From contig NZ_CP188258.1 in assembly GCF_049994905.1 (NCBI RefSeq), positions 1,240,001 through 1,304,000 of the forward strand: a stretch of DNA of 64,000 nucleotides, in the 5' to 3' direction. Both the position numbers and the translations under genes were made by a program. Origin of the DNA: Diaminobutyricibacter sp049994905 (GTDB lineage Bacteria > Actinomycetota > Actinomycetes > Actinomycetales > Microbacteriaceae). Below the pieces are notes generated by a model. That model saw only the letters and a list, made by a program, of their open reading frames with translations, had not been told where the DNA came from and searched no databases. Of this stretch, positions 32,648-40,878 are shown piece by piece (the stretch's first letter is position 1; each line of letters begins with the position of its first letter).

Positions 32648-33319
32648 ATGAATGGTGTCATCGGCGATATCCTTCCGAGCGCGCTCGGGATCGCGATCAG
32701 CCCGATCCCGATCATCGCCGCCATCCTCATGCTGCTGTCCCCGAGGGCGAAAGGCACGAGTGTCGGGTTCCTGCTCGGCTGGGTGGTCGGGATCATCGTG
32801 GCGCTTGTCGTGTTCACGCTGCTCTCGTCGATCATCCCCGCCAGCGATCCGAACGCTGCGAAGCCGATCGTCGGGTGGATCACGATCATCCTGGGCGTTC
32901 TGCTCCTCCTGCTCGCGGTGCAGCAGTGGCGCGGACGCCCGCACGTCGGCCAGGAGCCCGCGCTGCCCGGCTGGATGAAGTCGATCGACTCGATGAATGC
33001 GGGAAGGGGATTCGGACTCGGTTTCCTGCTTTCCGCGGTCAACCCGAAGAACCTGCTGCTGGCCGTGGCCGGTGGCCTGGCGATCGGCTCCGCCGCGCTC
33101 TCCATCGGCCAGACGGTGATCGTCTCGGCGATCTTCGTCGTGATCGCGGCGAGTACGGTGCTCATCCCCGTCGTCGCCTACCTGATCGCGTCCAAGCAGA
33201 TGACTGCCCCCCTGGAGCGGCTGCGCGTGTGGCTCGTGCACAACAACGCGGCGATCCTGGCGACGCTGCTGCTCGTCATCGGTGTCGTCCTCATCGGCAA
33301 GGGCATCGCGCACTTCTAG
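32648..33319 (+). CDS. GAP-family membrane protein
   Basis: 223 residues with about six hydrophobic helices and the GAP/Sap-like start ILPSALGIAISPIPIIAAILMLLSPRAKG, plus the internal GRGFGLGFLLSAVNPKNLLLAVAGGLAIG. Relatives include mycobacterial Gap proteins tied to glycopeptidolipid export and sulfolipid-addressing proteins, and the fold is LysE-like. Role here unknown. SD GGGGCAGG is weak. Confidence 0.8.
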   Translation: MNGVIGDILPSALGIAISPIPIIAAILMLLSPRAKGTSVGFLLGWVVGIIVALVVFTLLSSIIPASDPNAAKPIVGWITIILGVLLLLLAVQQWRGRPHVGQEPALPGWMKSIDSMNAGRGFGLGFLLSAVNPKNLLLAVAGGLAIGSAALSIGQTVIVSAIFVVIAASTVLIPVVAYLIASKQMTAPLERLRVWLVHNNAAILATLLLVIGVVLIGKGIAHF

Positions 33320-33374
33320 CCCGTTCCCGTCTCACCGCCATCAGTGTCGGCGGTCGGTACTACAGTGATTCACT

Positions 33375-34301
33375 GTGCCAGCGCCCGTCATTACTGCAAC
33401 CAACCTCGTCAAGAAGTACAAGGGATTTCCCGCCGTCGACGGGATCAGTTTCGAGGTCGCGCCCGGCGAATCGTTCGGCCTCCTCGGCCCGAACGGTGCG
33501 GGCAAGTCGACGACGATGCGCATGGTCGGCGCTGTCTCCGCACGAACCGACGGCGATCTCAGCATCCTGGGCCTCGATCCCGACAAATACGGGCCTGAGA
33601 TTCGCTCCCAGCTCGGGGTGGTTCCTCAGACCGACAATCTCGACACCGAGTTGAAGGTCCGCGACAACCTGATCGTCTACGGGCGGTATTTCGGCCTGCC
33701 GACCGCGCGGGTGAAGGCGCGTGCCGACGAACTCCTCGCATTCGCCCAACTCGAAGACAAGGCGAAATCGAAGGTCGACGATCTCTCCGGCGGAATGAAG
33801 CGACGCCTGACGATCGCCCGTGCCCTCATCAACGATCCACGCATCCTGCTTCTTGACGAACCGACGACCGGACTCGACCCGCAGGCGCGGCACATCCTGT
33901 GGGACCGCCTGTTCCGGCTCAAGGAGCAGGGCACGACGCTCGTGCTGACGACGCACTACATGGACGAGGCCGAACAGCTGTGCGACCGCCTGGTCGTCGT
34001 CGACAAGGGGCGCATCATGGCCGAAGGGTCGCCGGCCGCGCTCATCCGCCAGTATTCGTCGCGCGAGGTGCTCGAGGTGCGTTTCGGCTCCGAGAAGAAC
34101 GTCGAGGTCGCCGAGCAGCTCGGCGGGATCGGTGAGCGCATCGAGGTGCTTCCCGACCGCATCCTCGTCTACAGCGGCGACGGCGAAGCCGAACTCGTGA
34201 AGATCACCCAGCGGGGGCTTCACCCGATCACCAGCCTCGTGCGGCGCTCGAGCCTCGAAGATGTGTTCCTTCGCCTCACCGGCCGGAGCCTGATCGAATG
34301 A
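33375..34301 (+). CDS. ABC-2 type exporter ATP-binding protein (NodI/DrrA-like)
   Basis: 308 residues, GTG start. Walker A GPNGAGKST, signature LSGGMKRRLTIARALIND, Walker B ILLLDEPTTGLDP and H-loop TTHYMDEAEQL. A C-terminal extension of about 80 residues is typical of DrrA/NodI. Overlaps the first permease gene by 4 bp. Expected to energise export of a hydrophobic or glycan substrate. Confidence 0.9.
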   Translation: MPAPVITATNLVKKYKGFPAVDGISFEVAPGESFGLLGPNGAGKSTTMRMVGAVSARTDGDLSILGLDPDKYGPEIRSQLGVVPQTDNLDTELKVRDNLIVYGRYFGLPTARVKARADELLAFAQLEDKAKSKVDDLSGGMKRRLTIARALINDPRILLLDEPTTGLDPQARHILWDRLFRLKEQGTTLVLTTHYMDEAEQLCDRLVVVDKGRIMAEGSPAALIRQYSSREVLEVRFGSEKNVEVAEQLGGIGERIEVLPDRILVYSGDGEAELVKITQRGLHPITSLVRRSSLEDVFLRLTGRSLIE

Positions 34302-35143
34302 CCGAGACGCTCACCTCGCTCAGCGACGCGGACCGGGCGCGACTCGCTGCGGTCAAGCCACGCCGCTTCGGCGGCTGGTACGTCGCGGAGCATCGTTTCC
34401 GGGTCATGCGGTCATATCTGCAGACCGTTCTCGTCACCGGCATCGGCAATCCGCTGCTCTACCTGTTCGCCATGGGTGTCGGTCTCGGCAGCCTCGTCAG
34501 CAGCAATCTGGGGCCGAATGCGGTCGACGGCGTCAGCTATCTCGAATTCGTGGCTCCTGCCCTCCTCTGCACGGCAGCAGTGACCGTCGCGAGCGAGGAG
34601 TTCACGTACCCGATCCTGCTCGGCTTCAAATGGAACCCCACCTTCTACGGCATGAACTCCGCGCCGATCGTGCCCGGCCAGATCATCGACGGCATCGTCA
34701 TCTCGGTGACCGCGCGCCTGCTCGGCACGTCGGTGCTCTACTTCGTGTTCATGCTGCTCTTCGGAGCCGTTCCCTCTCCGGCAGGGTTCGTCGCGGTCTT
34801 CGTCGCCGTGCTCACCGGTCTGGCGTTCGGTGCGCCGGTGATGGCCTACGTCTCGACGCTCGAACGGGACACCGGCCAGATCGCGATGCTCATGCGCTTC
34901 GTTCTGCTGCCGATGACGCTCTTCTCCGGCACTTTCTTTCCGCTGGGTTCGATGCCCGTCTACCTGCAGTGGATCGGCTGGCTGTCACCGCTCTGGCATG
35001 GCACGGAACTCGCTCGCGTATTCGCGTACGGAGCCGCCGAGCCGCTCTGGCTCACCGCGGCCCACGTGTTGTATCTCGCGGCGTTGTTCATCGTCGGCTG
35101 GGTCTGGACCCGTCGCATCGCTGCACGGAGGCTGAACAAATGA
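34298..35143 (+). CDS. ABC-2 type exporter permease 1 (NodJ-like)
   Basis: 281 residues, about six membrane helices. ABC-2 features: FAMGVGLGSLVSSNLG, APALLCTAAVTVASEEFTYPILLGFKWNPTFYGM, and FSGTFFPLGSMPVYLQWIGWLSPLWHGTELAR near the C-terminus. Overlaps both neighbours by 4 bp, so the three genes are one translationally coupled unit. Confidence 0.88.
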   Translation: MTETLTSLSDADRARLAAVKPRRFGGWYVAEHRFRVMRSYLQTVLVTGIGNPLLYLFAMGVGLGSLVSSNLGPNAVDGVSYLEFVAPALLCTAAVTVASEEFTYPILLGFKWNPTFYGMNSAPIVPGQIIDGIVISVTARLLGTSVLYFVFMLLFGAVPSPAGFVAVFVAVLTGLAFGAPVMAYVSTLERDTGQIAMLMRFVLLPMTLFSGTFFPLGSMPVYLQWIGWLSPLWHGTELARVFAYGAAEPLWLTAAHVLYLAALFIVGWVWTRRIAARRLNK

Positions 35144-35970
35144 CGTCGACCGATTCGGATCTGGTCGCCACCGTTCCCCGCCTGCGGCCCATGCGCTCGC
35201 TGTACGCGGGCAACGCGTCGTCGGTCATGCAGCGCGGGTGGTTCGCGACGCGCAGCACCAACTGGCTGGTGATCGTGAGCGGCTTCTTCGAGCCGATCTT
35301 CTACCTGCTCTCTCTGGGAATCGGGCTGGGCAAGCTGGTCGGGGACGTCACGACGTCCTCCGGCCAGTCCATCCCCTATGCGGCATTCATCGCTCCCGCT
35401 CTGCTGGCGACGGCGGCGATGAACGGCGCGGTGTACGACTCGACGTGGAATGTGTTCTTCAAGATGCACTTCGCGAAGCTCTACGAGGGGATGCTGTCCA
35501 CATCGCTCGGGCCACTCGATGTCGCTCTCGGTGAGATCCTCCTCGCCCTGCTGCGCGGCGCGCTGTACGCGGTCGGCTTCATGCTGGTGATGCAGGTCCT
35601 CGGACTCAATCTGTCGTGGTGGGCCATTCTCGCGCTGCCGGCGGTGCTGCTCATCGCGTTCGGCTTCGCCAGCTTCGGGATGGGCATCACAAGCTACATG
35701 AAGACGTTCCAGCAGATGGACTGGATCAACTTCGTCATGCTGCCGATGTTCCTGCTCTCGGCTACGTTCTACCCGATCACGGTCTACCCCGACTGGATCC
35801 AGGTCATCATCCGTGCCATGCCGCTGTGGCAGGGTGTCGACCTCGTGCGCGGCCTGACGACCGGCGACGTTCACCCCGCCATGCTGCTGCACGTGCTGTA
35901 CTTCGCCGTGATGATCGCCATCGGCCTGGTCATCACCACGCGGAGGCTTCGCGCGCTCTTCCTCGACTGA
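35140..35970 (+). CDS. ABC-2 type exporter permease 2 (NodJ-like)
   Basis: 276 residues from ATG 35140, overlapping permease 1 by 4 bp. Similar architecture to permease 1 (FYLLSLGIGLGKLVG, APALLATAAMNGAVYDSTWNVFFKMHFAKLYEGML, LSATFYPITVYPDWIQ, MPLWQGVDLVRGLTTG), which points to a gene duplication and a heterodimeric membrane channel. Last gene of the operon, convergent with ribH. Confidence 0.88.
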   Translation: MTSTDSDLVATVPRLRPMRSLYAGNASSVMQRGWFATRSTNWLVIVSGFFEPIFYLLSLGIGLGKLVGDVTTSSGQSIPYAAFIAPALLATAAMNGAVYDSTWNVFFKMHFAKLYEGMLSTSLGPLDVALGEILLALLRGALYAVGFMLVMQVLGLNLSWWAILALPAVLLIAFGFASFGMGITSYMKTFQQMDWINFVMLPMFLLSATFYPITVYPDWIQVIIRAMPLWQGVDLVRGLTTGDVHPAMLLHVLYFAVMIAIGLVITTRRLRALFLD

Positions 35971-35994
35971 AGCGCCTCGCTCGCGCTCGCGGGC

Positions 35995-36474
35995 CTATCG
36001 CGCCGCCAGGCCGCGCAGCACGACAGCCGCCGCCAGCGCGGCGTGCGCCGCCTCAGCGCCCTTGTCTTCCTTCGAACCCGGCAGCCCGGCGCGATCGAGG
36101 CCCTGCTGCTCGTCGTCGAGGGTGAGAACGCCGAATCCGACCGGCTTGCCGGTGTCGAGCGCGACGCGGGTCAACCCATCCGTCGCCGCTGAGCTGACGT
36201 ATTCGAAGTGGGGCGTTCCGCCCCGGATGATCACGCCGAGCGCGACCACCGCATCCGCACCGTTTTCCAGGGCGGCCTTGCTGACGACCGGCAGCTCGAA
36301 GCTCCCTGGAACGCGAACGATCGAGAACGATGCACCCGATTCCGCAAGCACCCGCTCAGCGCCGGCGATCAGGCCGTCGGTGATCTCTTCGTGCCAGGTG
36401 CCGGCGACGACGACGACGGAGAGTCCCGTCCCGTCGACCAACTCCTGGGTGTCCGGTGCTCCGGCTCCGCTCAT
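35995..36474 (-). CDS. ribH: 6,7-dimethyl-8-ribityllumazine synthase
   Basis: 159 residues. VPGSFELPVVSKAALE, ALGVIIRGGTPHFEYVSSAATDGL with the catalytic His, and GKPVGFGVLTLDDEQQGLDRAG are the family's active-site blocks. Condenses the ribityl pyrimidine with 3,4-dihydroxybutanone phosphate. Last gene of ribD-ribE-ribBA-ribH; ATGA overlap with ribBA. Confidence 0.95.
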   Translation of the reverse strand: MSGAGAPDTQELVDGTGLSVVVVAGTWHEEITDGLIAGAERVLAESGASFSIVRVPGSFELPVVSKAALENGADAVVALGVIIRGGTPHFEYVSSAATDGLTRVALDTGKPVGFGVLTLDDEQQGLDRAGLPGSKEDKGAEAAHAALAAAVVLRGLAAR

Positions 36475-37754
36475 CGTGCTGTCCCTTCCGAAGCCTGCAA
36501 GGTCTCTGCCAGCTGGCTGTCCGTGATGGAGTGACCCATGCGGTCACGCTTGGTTTCGAGGTAGCTCTCGTTGAATGCGCCGACGCCGACGACCAGCGGA
36601 ACGCGCTCGGTGACCTCGATGCCGCGCTCTTCGAGCTGGCGCACCTTCTCGGGGTTGTTGGTCAGCAGGCGCACCGACCGGATGCCGAGATCCTGCAGGA
36701 TTGCGGTGGCCGCACCGTAGTCGCGCGCGTCGATCGGCAGGCCGAGCGCGAGGTTGGCGTCGAGTGTGTCGAGACCGTCCTCCTGCAGGCGGTAGGCACG
36801 GAGTTTGTTGATGAGCCCGATCCCGCGACCTTCGTGGCCACGCAGGTAGACGACGACGCCGCCGTTGCGCTGCACGGTCTCGAGGGCGGCGTCGAGCTGG
36901 GGGCCGCATTCGCACTTGAGCGAACCGAACGCCTCACCGGTCAGGCATTCAGAGTGCACCCGCACGAGCGTGCCATCGGGGGAGGGGCGGCCCGCGACGA
37001 TGGCGACGTGGTCTGCGCCGGTCATGCGGTCCCTGTATGCGCGCATCGTGAACGGCCCGTGCTCGGTCGGCACGGTCGTCTCGACCTCGAAGATCACGCG
37101 CGACGATTCCGGAATCGGTGTGACGGTGGCCAGTTGCTGGTCGCAGTGGAATTCCTGGAGATACGCGATCAGGGCTTCGATGGTGATCACGATCACGCCG
37201 TCGCGTTCGCCGAGCTCGATGAGCCCGGGAAGCCGCATCATCTCTCCGTCGTCGGCGACGATCTCGGCGATGGCAGCGACCGGGGTGAGGCCGGCGAGCT
37301 TGAGCAGGTCGACCGCAGCCTCCGTGTGCCCGTCACGTTCGCGCACGCCCCCGTCCACGGCGCGCAAGGGGAGGATGTGGCCGGGCCGGTGCAGGCTCTC
37401 GGGTGTTGAGTCGAGGTCTGCGAGCACGCGAAGGGTGTGCGCACGGTCGGCGGCACTGATCCCTGTGCTGAGCCGGTCGGCGGCATCCACACTGATCGTG
37501 TAGTTGGTGCCGCGTGCGTCTTCGTTGTTGGCGACCATCACCGGCAGGTCGAGCCGGTCGGCGATCTCGTTCGTCATCGGGGCACAGATGAACCCGGACG
37601 AGTTCTTCACCGTCCAGGCGATCCATTCCTGGCTGGCGAGCTCGGCGGCGATGATGACGTCGCCTTCGTTCTCGCGGCTCTCATTGTCCGCGACGATGAC
37701 GGGCCGACCGGCGCGCAGCTCGGTCAGGGCCTGGGGGATGGTGGCGAGACTCAT
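36471..37754 (-). CDS. ribBA: bifunctional DHBP synthase / GTP cyclohydrolase II
   Basis: 427 residues from ATG 37754; a longer frame upstream is out-of-frame ribE. Residues 1-200 are 3,4-dihydroxybutanone-4-phosphate synthase (VIVADNESRENEGDVIIAAE, RPGHILPLRAVDGGVRERDGHTEA). Residues about 210-405 are GTP cyclohydrolase II with the zinc cysteines in CLTGEAFGSLKCECG and the catalytic Arg in RGHEGRGIGL. Makes both precursors of riboflavin. 4-bp overlaps with ribE and ribH. Confidence 0.95.
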   Translation of the reverse strand: MSLATIPQALTELRAGRPVIVADNESRENEGDVIIAAELASQEWIAWTVKNSSGFICAPMTNEIADRLDLPVMVANNEDARGTNYTISVDAADRLSTGISAADRAHTLRVLADLDSTPESLHRPGHILPLRAVDGGVRERDGHTEAAVDLLKLAGLTPVAAIAEIVADDGEMMRLPGLIELGERDGVIVITIEALIAYLQEFHCDQQLATVTPIPESSRVIFEVETTVPTEHGPFTMRAYRDRMTGADHVAIVAGRPSPDGTLVRVHSECLTGEAFGSLKCECGPQLDAALETVQRNGGVVVYLRGHEGRGIGLINKLRAYRLQEDGLDTLDANLALGLPIDARDYGAATAILQDLGIRSVRLLTNNPEKVRQLEERGIEVTERVPLVVGVGAFNESYLETKRDRMGHSITDSQLAETLQASEGTAR

Positions 37755-38404
37755 GCGTCGCTCCTCGTGGTTTCGGTTTCGGTCACGAGCGCGGGTGCGG
37801 CGTAGCCGAGGCTCAGCATGCGTTCCACATGCCGGGCCAGGATGTCGGTTTCGATGTTGACGCGGTCCCCGACGACGCGGTCGCCGAGCGTTGTCGCGTG
37901 GAGGGTCTCCGGGATGAGCGAAACTTCGAACCATCCGTCGACGAGGCCCCCGCCGACGGCACTCACCGTGAGCGAGACGCCGTCGATCGCGATGGAGCCT
38001 TTGCGTACGACCAGTGCGGCGTGTTCGGGGTCGAGGCTCAGGCGGACGACCCGCCAGGCGCTCCCGTCGGTGATGGCGAGGACGGTGGCCGTGCCGTCGA
38101 TGTGTCCCTGCACGATGTGTCCGCCGAGGCGGTCCCCGACCTGCGCCGCCCGCTCGAGGTTCACGCGTCGCCCGGGCGCCACGCCGTCGAGCGTGCTCAT
38201 CGCGAGCGTTTCGGCCATCACGTCGGCAGTGAACGAGTCGTCGGTCTGGTCGATCACGGTCAGGCACACTCCGCTCACGGAGATCGAGTCGCCGTGCCGG
38301 GCGTCGGCCACCGCAAGCGGGCCGCGCACCGTGACGCGGGCGGCGTCGTCCGCCCAGTCGACGGCAGTGATCTCGCCGAGTTCTTCGATGATGCCCGTGA
38401 ACAT
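37751..38404 (-). CDS. ribE: riboflavin synthase alpha chain
   Basis: 217 residues. Two lumazine-binding repeats: MFTGIIEELGEI...GVCLTVI...FTADVMAETLAMSTL and GGHIVQGHIDGTATV...GVSLTVSAV...FEVSLIPETLHATTL. The N-terminal MFTGIIE is diagnostic. Dismutates two lumazines to riboflavin. Start overlaps the ribD stop by 1 bp (TAATG). Confidence 0.95.
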   Translation of the reverse strand: MFTGIIEELGEITAVDWADDAARVTVRGPLAVADARHGDSISVSGVCLTVIDQTDDSFTADVMAETLAMSTLDGVAPGRRVNLERAAQVGDRLGGHIVQGHIDGTATVLAITDGSAWRVVRLSLDPEHAALVVRKGSIAIDGVSLTVSAVGGGLVDGWFEVSLIPETLHATTLGDRVVGDRVNIETDILARHVERMLSLGYAAPALVTETETTRSDA

Positions 38405-39456
38405 TACTGGATTCCTTCTTTTGGAGTGGATGCTGCTGTGGCGCGGGGACGCGCGGTGATGAGCAGGTCGGTTCCGAGCTGCTCGACGGAGACGATGTCG
38501 AGGCGCCGCTGCTCGCCGATCGTGGTCACGCCGATGTCGCCGAGGGCGAGCCTGTCGCCGCCGATCAGGGACGGGGCGAGGTAGATCAGGTACTCGTCGA
38601 CGAGGCCGGCGGCAACGAACGCGCTCACCAGTGTCGGTCCACCCTCGACGTACACGCGGCGGAAGCCGCGGGCCCGAAGGTCGCGGAGCACGCCGGCGAC
38701 ATCGTGCGTCGCCAGGATGACCGGAGTATGTGGATGACGCAAGACGGCCGCGTCAGCCGGGATGCTCCTGGTTCCGACGACCACGGGCGTCGGCTGGGCT
38801 GCGAGCAACTCCCCGCCGTCGCCGCGGGCGGTGAGGCTCGGGTCGTCGGCGAGCACCGTTCCGGTGCCCACGACGATCGCGTCGGAGCCTTCGCGCTGCT
38901 CGTGCACGCGCTGCCGTGCAGCCGTTCCGGTGATCCACTGGCTCGTGCCGTCCGAAGCGGCGATGCGCCCGTCGAGGCTGCTCGCCCATTTCACGGTCAC
39001 GAAGGGCCGCCCGAGGCGAGCCGCCGTCAGCCAGTCGTTCAGGAAGGCTCCGACCTCGCGGGCGTGCACGCCCGCGATCACCTCGACTCCGGCAGCGCGC
39101 AGACGCGCGGCACCACCGCCCGACGCGTGGCCGGGATCGCTGACCGCATAGACCACGCGTGCGATTCCGGCTTCGATCAGCGCGACGGAGCACGGGCCGG
39201 TGTGGCCGGTATGGTTGCACGGCTCGAGGGTGACGACCGCGGTGGCGCCGCGTGCTCGTCCGTGCGGAAGCTTGCCGAGCGCGTCGACCTCTGCGTGGGC
39301 CGTACCGACACCGCGGTGCCAGCCCTCCGCGATGATCCCGCCGTCTGCTCCGACGATCACGCAGCCGACCCGCGGGTTGATGCCGGTGGCGGGCCCGTTG
39401 TGCGCGAGCTCCAGAGCGCGCGACATCAGCGCTTCGTAGCCGCCTGGCTCGGGCAT
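38404..39456 (-). CDS. ribD: bifunctional pyrimidine deaminase / reductase
   Basis: 350 residues. N-terminal deaminase zinc site GTAHAEVDALG and TLEPCNHTGHTGPC (HAE and PCxxxxxxxxC). C-terminal reductase from about residue 155 (FVTVKWASSLDGRIA, SDAIVVGTGTVLADDPSL, VYVEGGPTLVSAFVAAGLVDE). First gene of the rib operon, 92 nt downstream of the FMN riboswitch. Only a weak purine-rich ribosome site is visible, overlapping a small CTCG/CGAG hairpin. Confidence 0.95.
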   Translation of the reverse strand: MPEPGGYEALMSRALELAHNGPATGINPRVGCVIVGADGGIIAEGWHRGVGTAHAEVDALGKLPHGRARGATAVVTLEPCNHTGHTGPCSVALIEAGIARVVYAVSDPGHASGGGAARLRAAGVEVIAGVHAREVGAFLNDWLTAARLGRPFVTVKWASSLDGRIAASDGTSQWITGTAARQRVHEQREGSDAIVVGTGTVLADDPSLTARGDGGELLAAQPTPVVVGTRSIPADAAVLRHPHTPVILATHDVAGVLRDLRARGFRRVYVEGGPTLVSAFVAAGLVDEYLIYLAPSLIGGDRLALGDIGVTTIGEQRRLDIVSVEQLGTDLLITARPRATAASTPKEGIQ

Positions 39457-39496
39457 CCGGACCCCATCTCTCGTTTCGAGACGCTCCGGGGGTGGA

Positions 39497-39515
39497 GGTG
39501 GCGTCGACAGCCACC
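39497..39515 (-). promoter_or_regulatory. candidate expression-platform hairpin before ribD
   Basis: GGTGGC and GCCACC arms (39497-39502, 39510-39515) with a 7-nt loop lie between the riboswitch and ribD. They could form part of the switching structure. No T tract, so translational control or Rho-dependent action is more likely than intrinsic termination. Confidence 0.35.
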
Positions 39516-39548
39516 GTCACAGATGGACCGCTCCCGCGTTCCTCTGCT

Positions 39549-39710
39549 CGTGCTGCCTCCCATCCGGACTGAGGCACCGCGCGATCTCTCGCACGAAACC
39601 ATTACCGTCGGTGCCGGAATTCCACCGGCTCAGCAACCCGGCGACCGAGGTCGCCGTGCCGCTCGCGGACTATCACCGCCGGTTCGGACTTTCACCGACC
39701 CCGGAGCACG
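39549..39710 (-). ncRNA. FMN riboswitch (RFN element)
   Basis: On the minus strand the conserved RFN core is present in order: GGTCGGTGAAAGTCCGAACC, GGCGGTGATAGTCCGCGAGC, GCCGGTGGAATTCCGGCACC, GACGGTAATGG and AGTCCGGATGGGAGG. The closing P1 helix is CGTGCT with AGCACG at the two ends. Binds FMN and represses ribD-ribE-ribBA-ribH. Confidence 0.95.
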
Positions 39711-39779
39711 TTTTCTGCTTCTGAGTGTAGATCAACGTGCGGGAGCCCCAGCTATTCCCGTCTTTCGCCGCAATGTCCG

Positions 39780-40760
39780 TCAGGGGCCCGCCGGGGCGAC
39801 GAGCGCACGGGCAGTGCCCTCGTCGACGATCAGGTCGGTGATCAGTTCGGCCGCAAGGGCCCCGCGGAGGCTGTGCACTTTCGACGGGCCCGACACGACG
39901 CAGACGCGCCTCGGCACCTGTTTGATGAGGTCGATGTCCGGGCCGCTGGCCCGCTCGTTCAAGGGGATGCCGTGGTGGCTCCCGTCTTCGCGGAAGAAGA
40001 CGGTCGCGACATCGCCGACCACCCCTGACTCGTTGAGTGATGCGTAGTCGCCGGCTTCCAGGTATCCGCCGGCGTAGACGTGCGAGCGCACCTCCGAGAA
40101 CGGCGAACCGAGGCCGAAGATCGCGACCTCCATACGGCTTTGGATGTCCAGGATGCGCCGGGTGCTCCGCTCACGCCACATGGCCTCCTTGGTGAGCGGG
40201 TCGTCGAACAGGGCGGGCACCGGGAACTCCTGGATCGTACCGGCGAAGGTGTCCCCGAACCGGCGCAGGATCTCGCTCGCGTAGAGCACGCCGGTGGTAT
40301 TCGTGTTCCCAGCGCCGTTGAGTTGGACGAATTCGAGGTTGTGCAGGTCTTTCGGGATCAGGTGGCGGCTGAGAGCGCTGATCGTCGAGCCCCACGCGAT
40401 GCCGACGGTCATATTGGAGTCGATGAAGCGGTCGAGAATTCGTGCAGCGGAGATGGCCACCCGCTCGAGGCGGTCGACGTCGCTGATGTTGGCGGGCACA
40501 GGTACGATGTGCGCTGCGATGCCGTACCGCTCGTGGATGTCCTGCTGGGTGCGGGAGGCGCCTTCGTTGGGCGTGGCGATCTGGATGGTGACGAGACCGG
40601 ATGCGCGGGCATAGCTGAGGAGCCGGGAAACACTGGACCGCGACGTGTGCATCTCATGTGCGATGGCTTCCATCGTCAGGTCCTGCATGTAATACAGGTG
40701 CCCGGCCTTCAGGGCCTCCCTGACCTTTTCCGGAAGGTTCTCCGTCTCGGGTTGAGCCAT
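39780..40760 (-). CDS. SorC/DeoR-type sugar-binding transcriptional regulator of the glycerol genes
   Basis: 326 residues. N-terminal helix-turn-helix (EALKAGHLYYMQDLTMEAIA, MHTSRSSVSRLLSYARASGL) and a SorC-type sugar-binding domain (MTVGIAWGSTISALSRHL, QLNGAG, VAIFGLGSP, VCVVSGPSKVHSLRGAL). Divergent from glpD. The TGCAC-N4-GTGCA palindrome before it recurs ahead of glpF, so it probably represses the glycerol regulon in place of a GlpR-type protein. The effector is likely glycerol-3-phosphate or a relative, by inference. Confidence 0.87.
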   Translation of the reverse strand: MAQPETENLPEKVREALKAGHLYYMQDLTMEAIAHEMHTSRSSVSRLLSYARASGLVTIQIATPNEGASRTQQDIHERYGIAAHIVPVPANISDVDRLERVAISAARILDRFIDSNMTVGIAWGSTISALSRHLIPKDLHNLEFVQLNGAGNTNTTGVLYASEILRRFGDTFAGTIQEFPVPALFDDPLTKEAMWRERSTRRILDIQSRMEVAIFGLGSPFSEVRSHVYAGGYLEAGDYASLNESGVVGDVATVFFREDGSHHGIPLNERASGPDIDLIKQVPRRVCVVSGPSKVHSLRGALAAELITDLIVDEGTARALVAPAGP

Positions 40761-40771
40761 CGGTTCCTCCT

Positions 40772-40848
40772 CTGCACGTATGTGCAGTCAGCTTGAACAA
40801 TCTTGTCCGACTTCCCAAACTATAGCTGCGTGCACCGGTCGGTGTGCA
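40772..40848. promoter_or_regulatory. SorC-type operators in the regulator-glpD gap
   Basis: CTGCAC-GTAT-GTGCAG (40772-40787) lies 12 bp from the regulator's start. A looser site, TGCAC-N8-GTGCA (40831-40848), lies 31 bp before the glpD start. The first matches the glpF site at 42625-42638 in both arms and spacing. Confidence 0.65.
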
Positions 40849-40878
40849 GCCCGAGCAAGAGAAACACAGGTAGGGACA

